Positions 48,901-59,363 of a DNA stretch of 64,000 bases are shown piece after piece (within the stretch, counting starts at the first letter, position 1; every line of letters starts with the position of its first letter). The position numbers and the translations under genes were made by a program. The DNA is taken from the NCBI GenBank assembly GCA_950097015.1, contig CATNEN010000001.1:1183501-1247500 (forward strand), written 5' to 3'. Under the pieces are notes generated by a model, which saw nothing but the letters and a program-made list of their open reading frames with translations, ran no database searches and was not told the DNA's origin. This DNA is from Macrostomum hystrix (Eukaryota > Platyhelminthes > Macrostomidae).

Positions 48901-51900
48901 GGAAACCATTCTCACAAATGATGTCGAGATCTCTAAGTGGACCTCTGAGGGCCTGCCACCGGATGAGCTGTCCATTCAGAACGGTATTCTGACTACGAAC
49001 GCATCTCGCTTCCCGATGTGCATCGATCCGCAGCAGCAGGCGTTGAACTGGATTAAGAAGAAGGAGGAAAAGAACAATTTGAAGATCTGCACATTCAACG
49101 ACTCAGATTTTCTCAAACAACTCGAGTTGGCCATCAAGTTCGGCTTCCCATTCTTGTTCCAAGACGTAGACGAGTACATTGATCCCGTGATTGATAATGT
49201 GCTTGAAAAGAACATCAAGGGCGACCAGGGTCGTGAGTTCGTCATGCTTGGAGACAAGGAAGTCGACTACGATCCTAACTTCCGCCTGTACCTCAACACC
49301 AAGCTGGCAAACCCGCGCTATGGTCCGAATGTGTTCGGCAAGTCAATGGTCATCAACTACTCGGTGACACTGCGTGGCCTCGAGGACCAGCTGCTCAGCG
49401 TTATTGTCAAGTTTGAGCGACGCGAACTAGAAGAGCAGCGTGAGCGCCTCATTCAGGAGACTTCTGAGAACAAGAAACTGCTCAAGGACCTTGAAGACTC
49501 GCTGCTTCGCGAGTTGGCCACTTCAACAGGCAACATGCTGGACAATGTCGAACTCGTCGACACCCTGGAAAACACAAAAACAAAAGCGTCCGAGGTTTCT
49601 GAGAAGTTGAAACTCGGAGCCAAGACTGCCAGCGACATTGATAAGCTTCGAGACGGCTATCGACCGGCGGCAAAGCGGGGCGCGATCCTGTTCTTTGTGC
49701 TGGCCGATCTCAGCACCATCAGCCCGATGTACCAGTACTCCCTGGCTGCCTATCTAGAGGTCTTCCAGTTCTCTCTGCGCAAGAGCCTACCAGATGCTGT
49801 TCTGCAGAAGCGCCTTTCCAACATCATGGACACACTGACGCACAATATCTACAACTACGGTTGCACCGGCATCTTTGAGAAGCACAAACTGATGTACTCT
49901 TTCCAGATCACCGTCAAACTCGAGCTGGACAAGGACAGGCTGAAGCAAGTCGAGCTGGAGTTCTTCATCAAGGGCAACATCGCTCTGGAGAAGGCTGAAC
50001 GGAAGAAGCCGAACAAGTGGATGCCGGAGGAAGGCTGGCAAGACGCCGTCGCTCTGTCACACCGGTTCCCGGATCAGTTCGGCGAGCTGCTCGATGATAT
50101 TGAGCGTCACGAGCGTGAATGGAAGCATGTGAGTTGAGAAATATTGTCCATTATTTTCTCCCGCCCACGCTTGCCAGAATGGTGTCTGGCACGGCGAACT
50201 TTAAGCACGCATCCACTACGTAGAGAATTCCTTTACGTGCATATCTCAACTAATCCCTTAGACCAGAAAGCGAGTAACAAAATGCGCGGGAGGATGTCAT
50301 CCAGTGAGGCGCGTTTGCCATTCCACAAGTGTTACGGCATAAAAAATGGCCCCTAAGAAATACTCAATCAAAAACTGACAGTGGGGTAGAAACTACGGAA
50401 TGATTAACACATCTTCTGATGTTTGACTTGCTGTATAGGAAACTCACTGGGACTGTTGATTCAAAACAAACTTGTTTTTCTGTTCTCCATCTGTAAATAT
50501 TATATTATTTTTTCTACTGAATCTCGTCTTAACAAATATTTCAGTGGTACGACGGTGAATCGCCAGAGGCAACGCATTATCCGTTGAAGTATCGCGACTA
50601 CAGCGACTTCAGCAAGCTGATGATTCTCCGCTGCTTCCGCGTGGATCGTGTCTATCGGGCCATCGAAATCTACGTGACCAACGCCATGGGTGAGAAGTAC
50701 GTCACGCCGCCAATTATCTCGTTTGAGGCCATCTTCGACCAGAGCTCGCCAGTTTCTCCGATCGTATTCATCCTGAGCCCGGGCACGGAGCCGGCCAACG
50801 ACTTGACCAAGCTGGCCGAGCGGTCCGGCTTCGGTCTGAACCGCCTGAAATTCCTCAGCCTCGGTCAGGGCCAGGAAAAGGCCGCCATGGCGCTGCTGGA
50901 GACGGCCATCTCGAGAGGCCACTGGCTGATGCTGCAGAACTGCCACCTGCTGGTGAAATGGCTGCGCGAGCTGGAGAAGGAGCTGGAGAAACTGTCCAAG
51001 CCGCATCCGGATTTCCGGTGAGCAGTCGTTCTTCTCACAATCAACCAACTCTAAAAAATCTACCTTCAAACAGTCAGATAGCTCCCTAAGGAAATAGGCT
51101 AGAACCTGAAGCAGCTCTACTTGATGAATTGCCGGAGCAGAGTCACTCGCACATCCGTTTAATCACCAGACACTCCCTGCCCCGCCCTTAACAGATCTGG
51201 CTTCCGCATCAGAGCTTAAGTCCCAGATTTAAGGTCTGTCCGACACAAGCCCTGTTTTCCCCACTTTGGTCTAAACCTTGTTCCATTCAAAGTGCATTGT
51301 AATATGCTGAACATGAGAAATGAATTTAATATTGACCCTTATCAACTACATTGCTTTTCAATATCTGTTTTGAATTTTTTTAGTCGGTGGTACCTGAAAT
51401 ATGTTATGAATTAAGTGTTGTCAAGAAAATTCTTTTTGGTGGCTATCAAGGCATTTTAGTTCACAGATATTTTGAATTGATCTCCGTACATTTTCAGCCT
51501 GTGGCTGACAACGGAACCAACGGACGCTTTCCCCATTGGCATCCTGCAACGCTCGCTAAAAGTGGTCACAGAACCGCCGAACGGACTCAAACTAAACCTG
51601 CGCAGCACCTATCACAAGATCCCAGCTCAACAGCTGGTGGAGTGCCCGCACACGTCGTTCCCCGCCCTGGTGTTCACCTTGGCCTTCTTCCACGCTGTCG
51701 TGCAGGAGCGACGCAAATATGGCAAAATTGGCTGGAACATTGCCTACGATTTCAACGAGTCCGACTTTAAAGTGTGCATGCAGATTCTTAACACCTACCT
51801 GGTCAAGGCTTTCGACCTGGGCGACACCAAAATTCCCTGGGGATCGCTTAAGTATCTGATTGGCGAGGTGAGAACATTTTTTATTCGTTGTTTTTGGTCT

Positions 51901-54900
51901 TACGGTAGTATGCATCGATGGTCCTTGAAACTCCACACGTCTATCAAACTGACGTTGCACTTTAAAAGGAAACCTTGATCGACTGTTTTTTCGCATTAAA
52001 TCTTTGCCGTAATGGCTTTCGACAACAGTATAGTGTGCTAGCAACTGTACTGTCGTTTGTTTTTTTAGGTAGAAAACTATGACAAGCGCAAAAGAAAGAC
52101 AAAAGCTTTTGCAACATAAAATACTTTTGTGAATTACCTTCCACTATTTTGTAATTGTTGCTTCACAATAGGGGAAATTTAATATGTTTTCACTGCACAC
52201 AGCAGCGTACAAAAAATCCCAAAGGCTTCTTGCATTTCAATTCCCGAAAAGACTGACTGTCGCTAAAGACGTGCCATCACCGCCTTTGAGGTTAGTTCTT
52301 CAAAGCTGTCCAGTGCACCTCAAACTTACTTTTAAAGCCACTTGGCCTTGCCTGAAGTATTTTCTTATCCGAATTCCTTTTGTCTACATTCAGGTTAGAA
52401 AGGTAGCCGGGTAGCAGGAATTCAGGGCGAAGCAGCTGTTAATAAACATGACATCTCCAAGAATGGCTTCGGATTGCAGTAAACTAGTGCTTCGCAGTAT
52501 AATTCGCTTGTCTATTTTGCAGTCGATCCAGAATTTATACTCTCCTGAAATGTCCTGAAGCTGATAGATGAAACGTTTGTTGCGGCCCAGAAACGGCCAA
52601 TGTCGATTTAAACAAACTGCCTTACACGCAGACCAGGACTAGTTGCGAAGGGAGGGGGGTCTCAGTGGGGCCTAGCGCCAACACGACAACACTGGCCTCC
52701 GCAGGCTTTCAGTAATGGAGATTCGATACTGCTAAACAATGGGATTTCAAATGATCATTAATTTTTTTTCTAAACAACTTCTCGCCGTCGGTTGTTAGCA
52801 GAAAAACATTTCTTGATGTCACCTTTGTTGGGACGGGAAAGATTTAACAAAGCTTGGGGCTGTTTTAGTTTTCTTAAAAATGCTTTTAGCAACATGCGTT
52901 TAAAGTTTAGTGCATTTAATTGCCCCCACCGCCCTCTATACTAACAAAGTGATGCACCTGTAACAGCTTCTTTTGAATACCAGATTTTTAAAACTTCCTT
53001 TCGCATAGGGATATTGGCAGGAAGAGCCCGTTAGACAAGAATTGCACGCTTCCGTTATTGGGCCAATTATTGCTCGGGGAATTCTGTATCAGCTACTCCA
53101 CGTGGCCAGGCTGTTTAACTTAGTTTTGGGTGTTGTAAATAAATAAAAACAACCTAATATATTGCCTACCAGAGAACAGAACAGATTTTCGACGCGGCGA
53201 AAGGGCGAGCCGGGTAAAGAAAGGCAAAAGCTTTTAGCTGCTTCGGGGATTTTCAGAAGGAAGGTTAATACTTAAAAAGGCCGAAAAGAGACCCAGAATA
53301 TCCTTAAACTACGGATAAGATGGCTGTAATCAGCGTTTTGTAAGGAATTTTTCCATGCATTGCAGTCCGCCAGCTTGGCAACCTCGGATATAGATGTCGG
53401 ATGCGAGCCAGCTTATTTTAGCTTCAAATTCGCATTGCGCAGACAAAGTACATGGACCGAACACACACAAACACACATACACACGGACAGCGGTGTTCCA
53501 GGTTCATGCAGCTGTTCCCTAATCTAATTGTGAGGGAAAATTTTCAAGAGCAAGATGAAAAAATGTATCACACTTCGTTTATGGTTAATTAACCCTGTCT
53601 GGGGTTAAATCATTGCAAGTCTGTCCATCCTTATGACTTGTCGAACTTGTATTTTCTCACTTTTAGCTTTTGTTTTCTATTGATTCAGGTGGATAAATGA
53701 AAGCCATATAGACTGTATTAATGTTCTCAAACACTCAACCAACCAGGTGATGTACGGTGGTCGCGCTATCGACAACTTCGACCGCCGCGTCCTCAACACC
53801 TACATGGACGAGTACTTCGGCGATTTCATATTCGACACCTTCCAACCGTTCCACTTCTACAACAACGAAGAAGTCGATTATCACATCCCGGAGGACGGTC
53901 CGAAGGACTCCTACACTGAGTACATCGAGACGCTGCCATTGACAAACACACCTGAGGTGTTCGGTCTTCATCCCAATGCCGAAATAGGCTACTACACCAA
54001 CGCAGCCAAGGACATGTGGGCCAAGCTGATCGAGCTGCAGCCGCAGACTGGAGAGGCCACCGGCGGCATTAGCCGAGACGAGTTCATCGGCGGCGTGGCC
54101 GGCGACATTCTCAAACGACTACACGACGAGTTCGATTTAGAGAAAATTCGCAAAGCGCTTGGCCTAGAAATAGGTCCAACCACCGTTGTGCTTCTGCAGG
54201 AGCTTGAGAGGTGAGCTTTAGGTTCAGTAAAGTTCGCAGGTATCACCGAATTAAGACTCCGACGTGACTTAGGACTTCTTCAAGCCGCAGTGAACTCTGT
54301 AACCTCATATTTTTTCTAAACTTCCAAAATCCTGCATCACCAAAATGTAGCCTTATTTTTCAAACAGAAACACTAAGTAGATTACTCATTCAAAAGGCAT
54401 CCCCGATCAGAGAAAAACTGGCTTATCTAAGCGCGATAAAAAAGTCTAATTACATAGGAGGGGACGCATTATTGGCAGGTGAACATCGAAGATAATTAGA
54501 AGTTAGGAGAAGTCCTGAGTGTCACGTGCTGCTAGTTTGTTGGAAAACATGTTGTTCTGTAGAGTCTGAGTCTGGGTCCCAAGCGTTCGCAGTTGTTTCA
54601 AGTCTGCAATGACAGGTTAGCTTCATAAGCTTACTTTGCTGATAGACCCAAAGCCTTATTCATGGTACTTTTAGGCAGCGTATACACTACTTTGATACAA
54701 AAAATAACGAACCACAAATAAACATGATACCGCAGATTCAACCTGCTAATCAACCGAATGCGTCGCTCGCTGACGACTCTGCAACGCGCTCTAGCCGGCG
54801 AGGTTGGCATGTCAGCAGAGTTGGACGACGTGGCCAAGTGCTTGTACAATGGCCAACTGCCAGGCATTTGGCGCAAGCTTGCTCCGGCTACGCTGAAGAC

Positions 54901-57061
54901 ACTGGCCAACTGGATGAACCACTTCGAGCGTCGCTACCAGCAGTACAGCCACTGGGTGAACGAGGAGGAGCCGAGGGTGATGTGGCTGTCTGGACTGCAC
55001 ATTCCGGAGTCCTACCTCACCGCTCTGGTGCAGGCCACCTGCCGCAAGAACGGCTGGCCATTGGACAAGTCCACGCTGTACACCACAGTGACGCAGTGGG
55101 CTCGCGAAGAGGACGTCACCGAGAAAGCGCACCAGGGTGAGATCATCATTCAAGTTTTATTCATATTCATAACTAGGATAATATATTTTAAATAACTTCT
55201 AGTGAACTTGAATACATTTCATTTAAGAATAAAGTTTCTGTTTGTGATGTTCAGCACTGCTCACAAGACGCGAACAAAAATGAGAACACCTGGCTGTATT
55301 TTGACTGGCATTTTCGCTAATCTGGTCTAACAATTCAGCTGCCTTCAATACTATGTAAGATTAGACGGATTATAGGAAAACTTCGAATTGAAACTGAAAA
55401 CCAGCTGGTACTCAAATACGAATGCATTAGTGCTTTGTGATTGAAGAGGACAAACAGGGTACCTCTTTGTCCGGCTCCTGCAGCAGTTGATGGAAATATT
55501 AAATATTAAATAGCTATCAAAGGCTAGAAGGGTAAAAGGAGGCAAATAGGCACTGGTACTGGTACTTCATTTCATACTCACACTGTTTTGTACATCTGCC
55601 CGGACTTTCTCGTCGTCAAGCAGAGGTTGGCCCTCAAGGGCGTTAATTGTTAAAATCTGAATTTTCACAGTCACAGACAGCAGTGACTGTCTGACCACAT
55701 CAACCAAATTAATTGTCAATTTCAAACTATTTTCCCATCGACGAAGCGGACTAACAATTTCGTATAATTTTCTTAGAACCAATTGATAATAACGAATTGT
55801 TAGTCAATTATGCCGCATGGAAATCAGAAAATACAAAAGAACACAAATAGATGACAATTTTTTTATAACGCGACAGAAAAGACAAGCAATTAGGCTGGCA
55901 AGAATGGATATTACTGAAGGGCGTGGTTCCTGCAACAACTGCCTGCTTGTCGTCCAGGCCTGTCATCCCTCGCTCTAGCCTTCCAAACTGCTTATATTTT
56001 TTGCTAATCCTGGCAAGCAATGCACATATAGATTTAAGGGCGGGATTATGAGAGACAATCCTGATAAACTGGCTTGCAAGGAATAGAGAGAGAGAAGTGT
56101 CTTATAAATTCCTTATTTGGATTTGGATAAGTGCAAGACCCACTTTTTTAAGACGGCCTTTCACCGTCTACTTCCCGATAATCTGATGTGGCACTTTAAT
56201 AAACAGTTAGCTGGACAAAACCAGTGCATTTAAATGACGAGTTGGCTTTGCGAAGTTTCGTGTCTGATAAAAATTAGCTAAAAATAAGCATGCGAAGACA
56301 ATGTTTTTCTGGACTCAAATTTTCTTTGAGGCAGTTGTTTTTCTTACATCAAATATTTATCAGCTTCCGCAAGCCAGGTGTTCTAAAAAACTGCACTCCA
56401 ATTATCTGCAAAACAAGACTAACTGTGAAGCGAAGATTTAAACAAAATAAATAAGTTTTAGAGGAGCGACGAAATGACCAATGCTGATTGAGCAATAATG
56501 TGATAATAATGATGTGATATGCGATGCGAAGAATGTTTCTTTCTATCTAACGGAAACTGTAGCTAAAAAAATGGGGTATGTTTTCTTTGAATTTTAGTCT
56601 ACCTGAAATGCGTGTGGAGCTTCTGTGATGCTAAAGTTGTGATTGTAAAATATGCAGCAAACTTAAGGAATCGAAAATAATCAACTTAAGAGTTTGAGCA
56701 CACCAAAGGGGGGGGCAAACTTTGCCATTCAATCGCTTATGAAAATCACTCGGCAAATATTCATTCAGGATGTTTCGTCTCCGGCCTCTACCTCGAGGGC
56801 GCTGACTGGGACATTGAGAATAGCCACCTCATCAAGCAGCGACCAAAGCAGCTCATCACCCAGCTGCCAGTTCTCAAAGTCATCCCAATCGAAGCGCACC
56901 GACTCAAGCTGCAGAACACATTCCGTACGCCGGTTTATGTCACGTCGCAGCGTCGGAATGCCATGGGCGTCGGTCTGGTGTTCGAAGCGGATTTGGCAAC
57001 CTCGGAACACTCGAGTCACTGGGTGCTGCAAGGAGTCTGTCTCATCCTCAACACCGATTAG
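32837..57061 (+). CDS. DNAH10: Axonemal inner-arm dynein heavy chain, DNAH10 type (17 exons, complete)
   Basis: Motor subunit of the two-headed inner-arm dynein (I1/f) that bends cilia and flagella. Exons: 32837-33050, 33586-33684, 33785-33939, 34042-34877, 34968-35189, 36528-36843, 36935-37631, 37770-38419, 38511-44015, 44130-44294, 45918-46568, 47648-50128, 50545-51017, 51498-51867, 53747-54210, 54736-55136, 56769-57061; 13992 nt, 4663 aa, all phases consistent. Seen: acidic Lys/Glu-rich N-terminus; tail; linker; P-loops GPAGTGKT (about 2023), GPTGGGKS (2304), GETGTSKT (2647) and GVGGSGKQ (2995); coiled-coil stalk in exon 12; C-terminal [22 protein letters not shown] and [20 protein letters not shown]. 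The C-terminus matches DNAH10 better than DNAH5/8. The start is the ATG in GAGAAAATGG. It is slightly longer than human DNAH10 (4471 aa). Unlike the neighbouring genes, its introns carry no tandem arrays. Confidence 0.95.
34042..38419 (+). CDS. DNAH10: DNAH10 exons 4-8: tail (N1 region)
   Basis: Five exons encode the dimerisation and intermediate-chain-binding tail, from [14 protein letters not shown] to KRIFSCVYQ. Exon 7 ends in an Ala/Pro/Ser-rich low-complexity stretch (about 37485-37620) that looks like a lineage-specific insertion between conserved blocks. Confidence 0.9.
35190..36527 (+). other. DNAH10 intron 5
   Basis: 1.3 kb of AT-rich sequence. Two small open frames (35190-35630 and 35926-36180) show no homology and lie wholly inside the intron. 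Confidence 0.7.
38511..44015 (+). CDS. DNAH10: DNAH10 exon 9: 5.5-kb exon for linker and AAA1-AAA3
   Basis: A single uninterrupted 1835-codon exon. Contains the rest of the tail, the linker ([17 protein letters not shown]), AAA1 with Walker A GPAGTGKT and Walker B CFDEFNR, AAA2 GPTGGGKS and AAA3 GETGTSKT. Known for the family: AAA1 is the main ATPase and AAA3 is regulatory. The fusion of many ancestral exons into one is notable. Confidence 0.96.
44130..46568 (+). CDS. DNAH10: DNAH10 exons 10-11: AAA4
   Basis: Exons 44130-44294 and 45918-46568, separated by a 1.6-kb intron. Exon 11 carries the AAA4 P-loop [16 protein letters not shown] and [13 protein letters not shown], a strongly conserved dynein segment. 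Confidence 0.94.
44295..45917 (+). other. DNAH10 intron 10
   Basis: 1.6 kb. A decayed tRNA-like sequence on the - strand lies at about 45385-45465; otherwise featureless. Confidence 0.6.
45385..45465 (-). mobile_element. Probable decayed tRNA-derived SINE head
   Basis: On the - strand, GTTAGGAGGGC...GTCGCACTCGTCAC...GATTCGAGTTTC aligns in order with the tRNA-like head of the SINE at 29586, with changes in the A and B boxes. The SINE body is not recognisable beyond it. Confidence 0.35.
46569..47647 (+). other. DNAH10 intron 11
   Basis: 1.1 kb with donor GTAAGT and acceptor CTCGCAG. No repeats or coding signal seen. Confidence 0.6.
47648..50128 (+). CDS. DNAH10: DNAH10 exon 12: stalk, microtubule-binding domain and AAA5
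   Basis: Two heptad-rich arms (around 47850-48150 and 48480-48760) flank the microtubule-binding tip, with [12 protein letters not shown] just before it. AAA5 follows (SIQNGI, LDNVLEKN). The exon is 827 codons long and in phase 0 at both ends. Confidence 0.95.
50545..57061 (+). CDS. DNAH10: DNAH10 exons 13-17: AAA6 and C-terminal domain
   Basis: Exons 50545-51017, 51498-51867, 53747-54210, 54736-55136 and 56769-57061. They encode LQNCHL (AAA6), [45 protein letters not shown] and a last exon beginning [17 protein letters not shown] and ending [11 protein letters not shown]. This C-terminal end is what assigns the gene to DNAH10. Confidence 0.94.
51868..53746 (+). other. DNAH10 intron 14
   Basis: 1.9 kb, the longest intron of the gene. 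Contains a short CACA microsatellite near 53460-53485. No array or element recognised. Confidence 0.6.
55137..56768 (+). other. DNAH10 intron 16
   Basis: 1.6 kb, AT-rich. Small open frames on the - strand carry no homology. Confidence 0.6.
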
Positions 57062-57197
57062 AAACTAAAATACTTCCCGGATTGCCAATTACTTTGAGCC
57101 TAATATTTCAGAGTAATATTCGTATTTACTAAGAAGAGCAAGTGTGAACGCAAACAGAAAAAAATTAACACCGTTAAAAAACACCGGAAAAAAGCGT

Positions 57198-57203
57198 AAT
57201 AAA
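57198..57203 (+). terminator. Likely poly(A) signal of DNAH10
   Basis: AATAAA 137 bp after the stop codon, the first such hexamer on the sense strand there. Confidence 0.5.
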
Positions 57204-57892
57204 ATATTTTTAACTTCAGAAAAAAACTAAAATATTGTCATTTGAGAAATCACGGGCCAGTTAACAATCGATAACAATCTTGTAACACACTTGAACTTCT
57301 TAATAAGGAATTGTTTTGCAAGAATTATATTTGTAAAGTGGGACTTAAAGTAACTTTTGATAGGAACTCTAAGATAAGATTTAAATGTTTCATATTGTTT
57401 GTTATATTTGTCCTTTCTTGATCCAGGATAGAATTTTGCATGCTTTTTTGCTCGTAAGGTTATAGTAAATTTGCTCATTTGATCAGTAATGTGACATTGT
57501 GCATGTAACTTGTAATTTACGCCTTAAATAGTTTCAGTTAACAAAAAAGTTTTTTATTAATACACTTTTCCAGAATTTTTGACACTCGAGTGAGTTAATT
57601 AGCATATTCTCTCCTGCGTTTTGTGTTAAAAACATTTCCTTATGCCTCTTATTATCTGGGCATAAAAATTAGTTTGCAAAAAGTATCCTTTCTGTAAGGA
57701 ACTGCTAGCTAGCCGTTTAAAAATGAAATTTTTATGACTCATTGTAAAGTAACTACAAGAAAAATAGGCATCTAGTTCCTAAAATCCTAACTTCAAATTC
57801 GATCAGATAAGTGAGAAAAGTCAAATTAACAGAACCTTTCGTTATCATAGGTGAGGATGATAAGATAAATGGCAGAGATTTACATTACGATT
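57204..57892. other. AT-rich intergenic DNA after DNAH10
   Basis: No gene, array or element seen. Confidence 0.4.
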
Positions 57893-57985
57893 CATGAGCG
57901 TGTTCAGAGCGTCGGACTCATCACTCGAGAGTCGTGGGTTCGATCCCCGATTCTACTCAAACAGTTTGTGTCCTTTAGCACGTGT
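57893..57985 (+). mobile_element. SINE relic, same family as 29586
   Basis: Matches the first SINE through CAGAGCGTCGGACTCATCAC, GGGTTCGATCCCCGA and TTTGTGTCCTTTAGCA, then breaks off. The A box is damaged and no target duplications are evident. Confidence 0.65.
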
Positions 57986-58089
57986 TGAGCATGTGTAGTC
58001 AATAGAAATATTAAAATAATTATTTTCCCATATTGGGTTTTTTAATCTTTTCATAAAGCTAGACAAATCGATAAAAAACAGAAAAGAGG

Positions 58090-58290
58090 CCGGTGAGTGG
58101 TAGAGTTGCTAACTCTCTCACCAAGGTACCTGAACTCGAATCCTCAGCATGAAGCCATTCGTGGCTTGTCGTGCAATTTGTCTCTAATGTCCAGAGTGAA
58201 AGTACAGAAAGTCAGTACATGTGTACTCACCTACGTTCAGGTGTGTGTGCTCAGAAGTTAGCGGAATGGGCAAGATTGCCTCTCGATGGC
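58090..58290 (+). mobile_element. Possible second tRNA-derived SINE family
   Basis: The head GGCCGGTGAGTGGTAGAGTT with GAACTCGAATCCTCAGC resembles a tRNA D-arm and B box in correct order and spacing. The downstream body differs from the other SINE. No duplications found, and only one copy is in the window. Confidence 0.4.
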
Positions 58291-59363
58291 TGTCACAGTG
58301 CCTAGAGCCCTTGACTGAGCAGACGGTATAAGGTACCTCAATGAGTGCGTTTCTCATCACATTTTTAAGTATATTTGAAGCATGTGCCTCGAATGATCAG
58401 TGCTCAAAACTATACAAATCTGAGTTGCTCTTGATTGCTTAATTGCTGTCTCCCCGCAAAAGTACATCAAAGCCACAATACCTGGCATCCTTGACTGTGC
58501 CCATGACTAGTCATTTTAAAATGAGTTTAGTGAAAGTTTAGAAAACTTTTAATGAAGCCGGGACTTTTCTCTAATGATGTTCTGCGTTGGCTGGATAAGA
58601 TTGGAAAAAAATGTCCTGACTTTTTAAAGCCGACAGCTGATCGTGTTTCTTGGAAACAAAAAATTATCCAAGCAATTTTCCGACGTATTTCAGTGTACTT
58701 GGAGAAGTCAGGGCTAAGGTCAGCCATCAAAGTTGTGCCAAGAATTTCAACTATGGATCAGCCTAATTGTCTGCCTAAAGTTGCTCAGCCCGCTGTTCGA
58801 AAACTTCGGTCCTGATTGCGTCCGAGTTGCTCGGTTTAGAAGGGAAAGAAATTTCGTGCTTCAGTGCCTGACCGTGTCTAGTCGCATTGAAGCTTCGAAA
58901 AATATAACACGAAATAACGTGGCAGGACTAATATAGGACTGAACAGCGGCGTCCAGCAGTAGGTGTCAGTTAGGATTCCTGTTAGCGTCGTGCATCAATC
59001 GCGCCAGGATTAGTGTCGAATTGGCCCTGTTGAGAGACAAGCGGAAATTGCAGGGTGCCAGGCGTCATTTGTCTCCAGGCACTCTCTCCCGTTCTCCCGT
59101 TTCTCACTTCTTTTTCGATTCTCCGCTTAGATCGATGCAACTGCGCTGAATGTCTGTGATTCAACGGCACCACCAGAACTGCGAATTACTGTGGGAAGAT
59201 TCGCCAAGATGGGGGCTGTTTCTGATTGGCTCGCTGAATTCTTGACTAATCGCGGGGAAGACTAAACTGTATTTGAGAGCGGAACATTGCAGCCAGGGCG
59301 GACAAGCAAGAACGCTGCTGAGCCTGTTTCAGTATCAGAAAACCTAGTCAAGTCCTGGACATC
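58291..59363. other. Upstream region of the GPCR gene
   Basis: Unique sequence. A 58552-58815 open frame on the + strand has no recognised homology. No clear TATA box near the GPCR start. Confidence 0.4.

Noticed and set aside
58527-58815. Short overlapping open frames on both strands
   Set aside because: No recognisable domain, no codon bias and no splice or promoter context.
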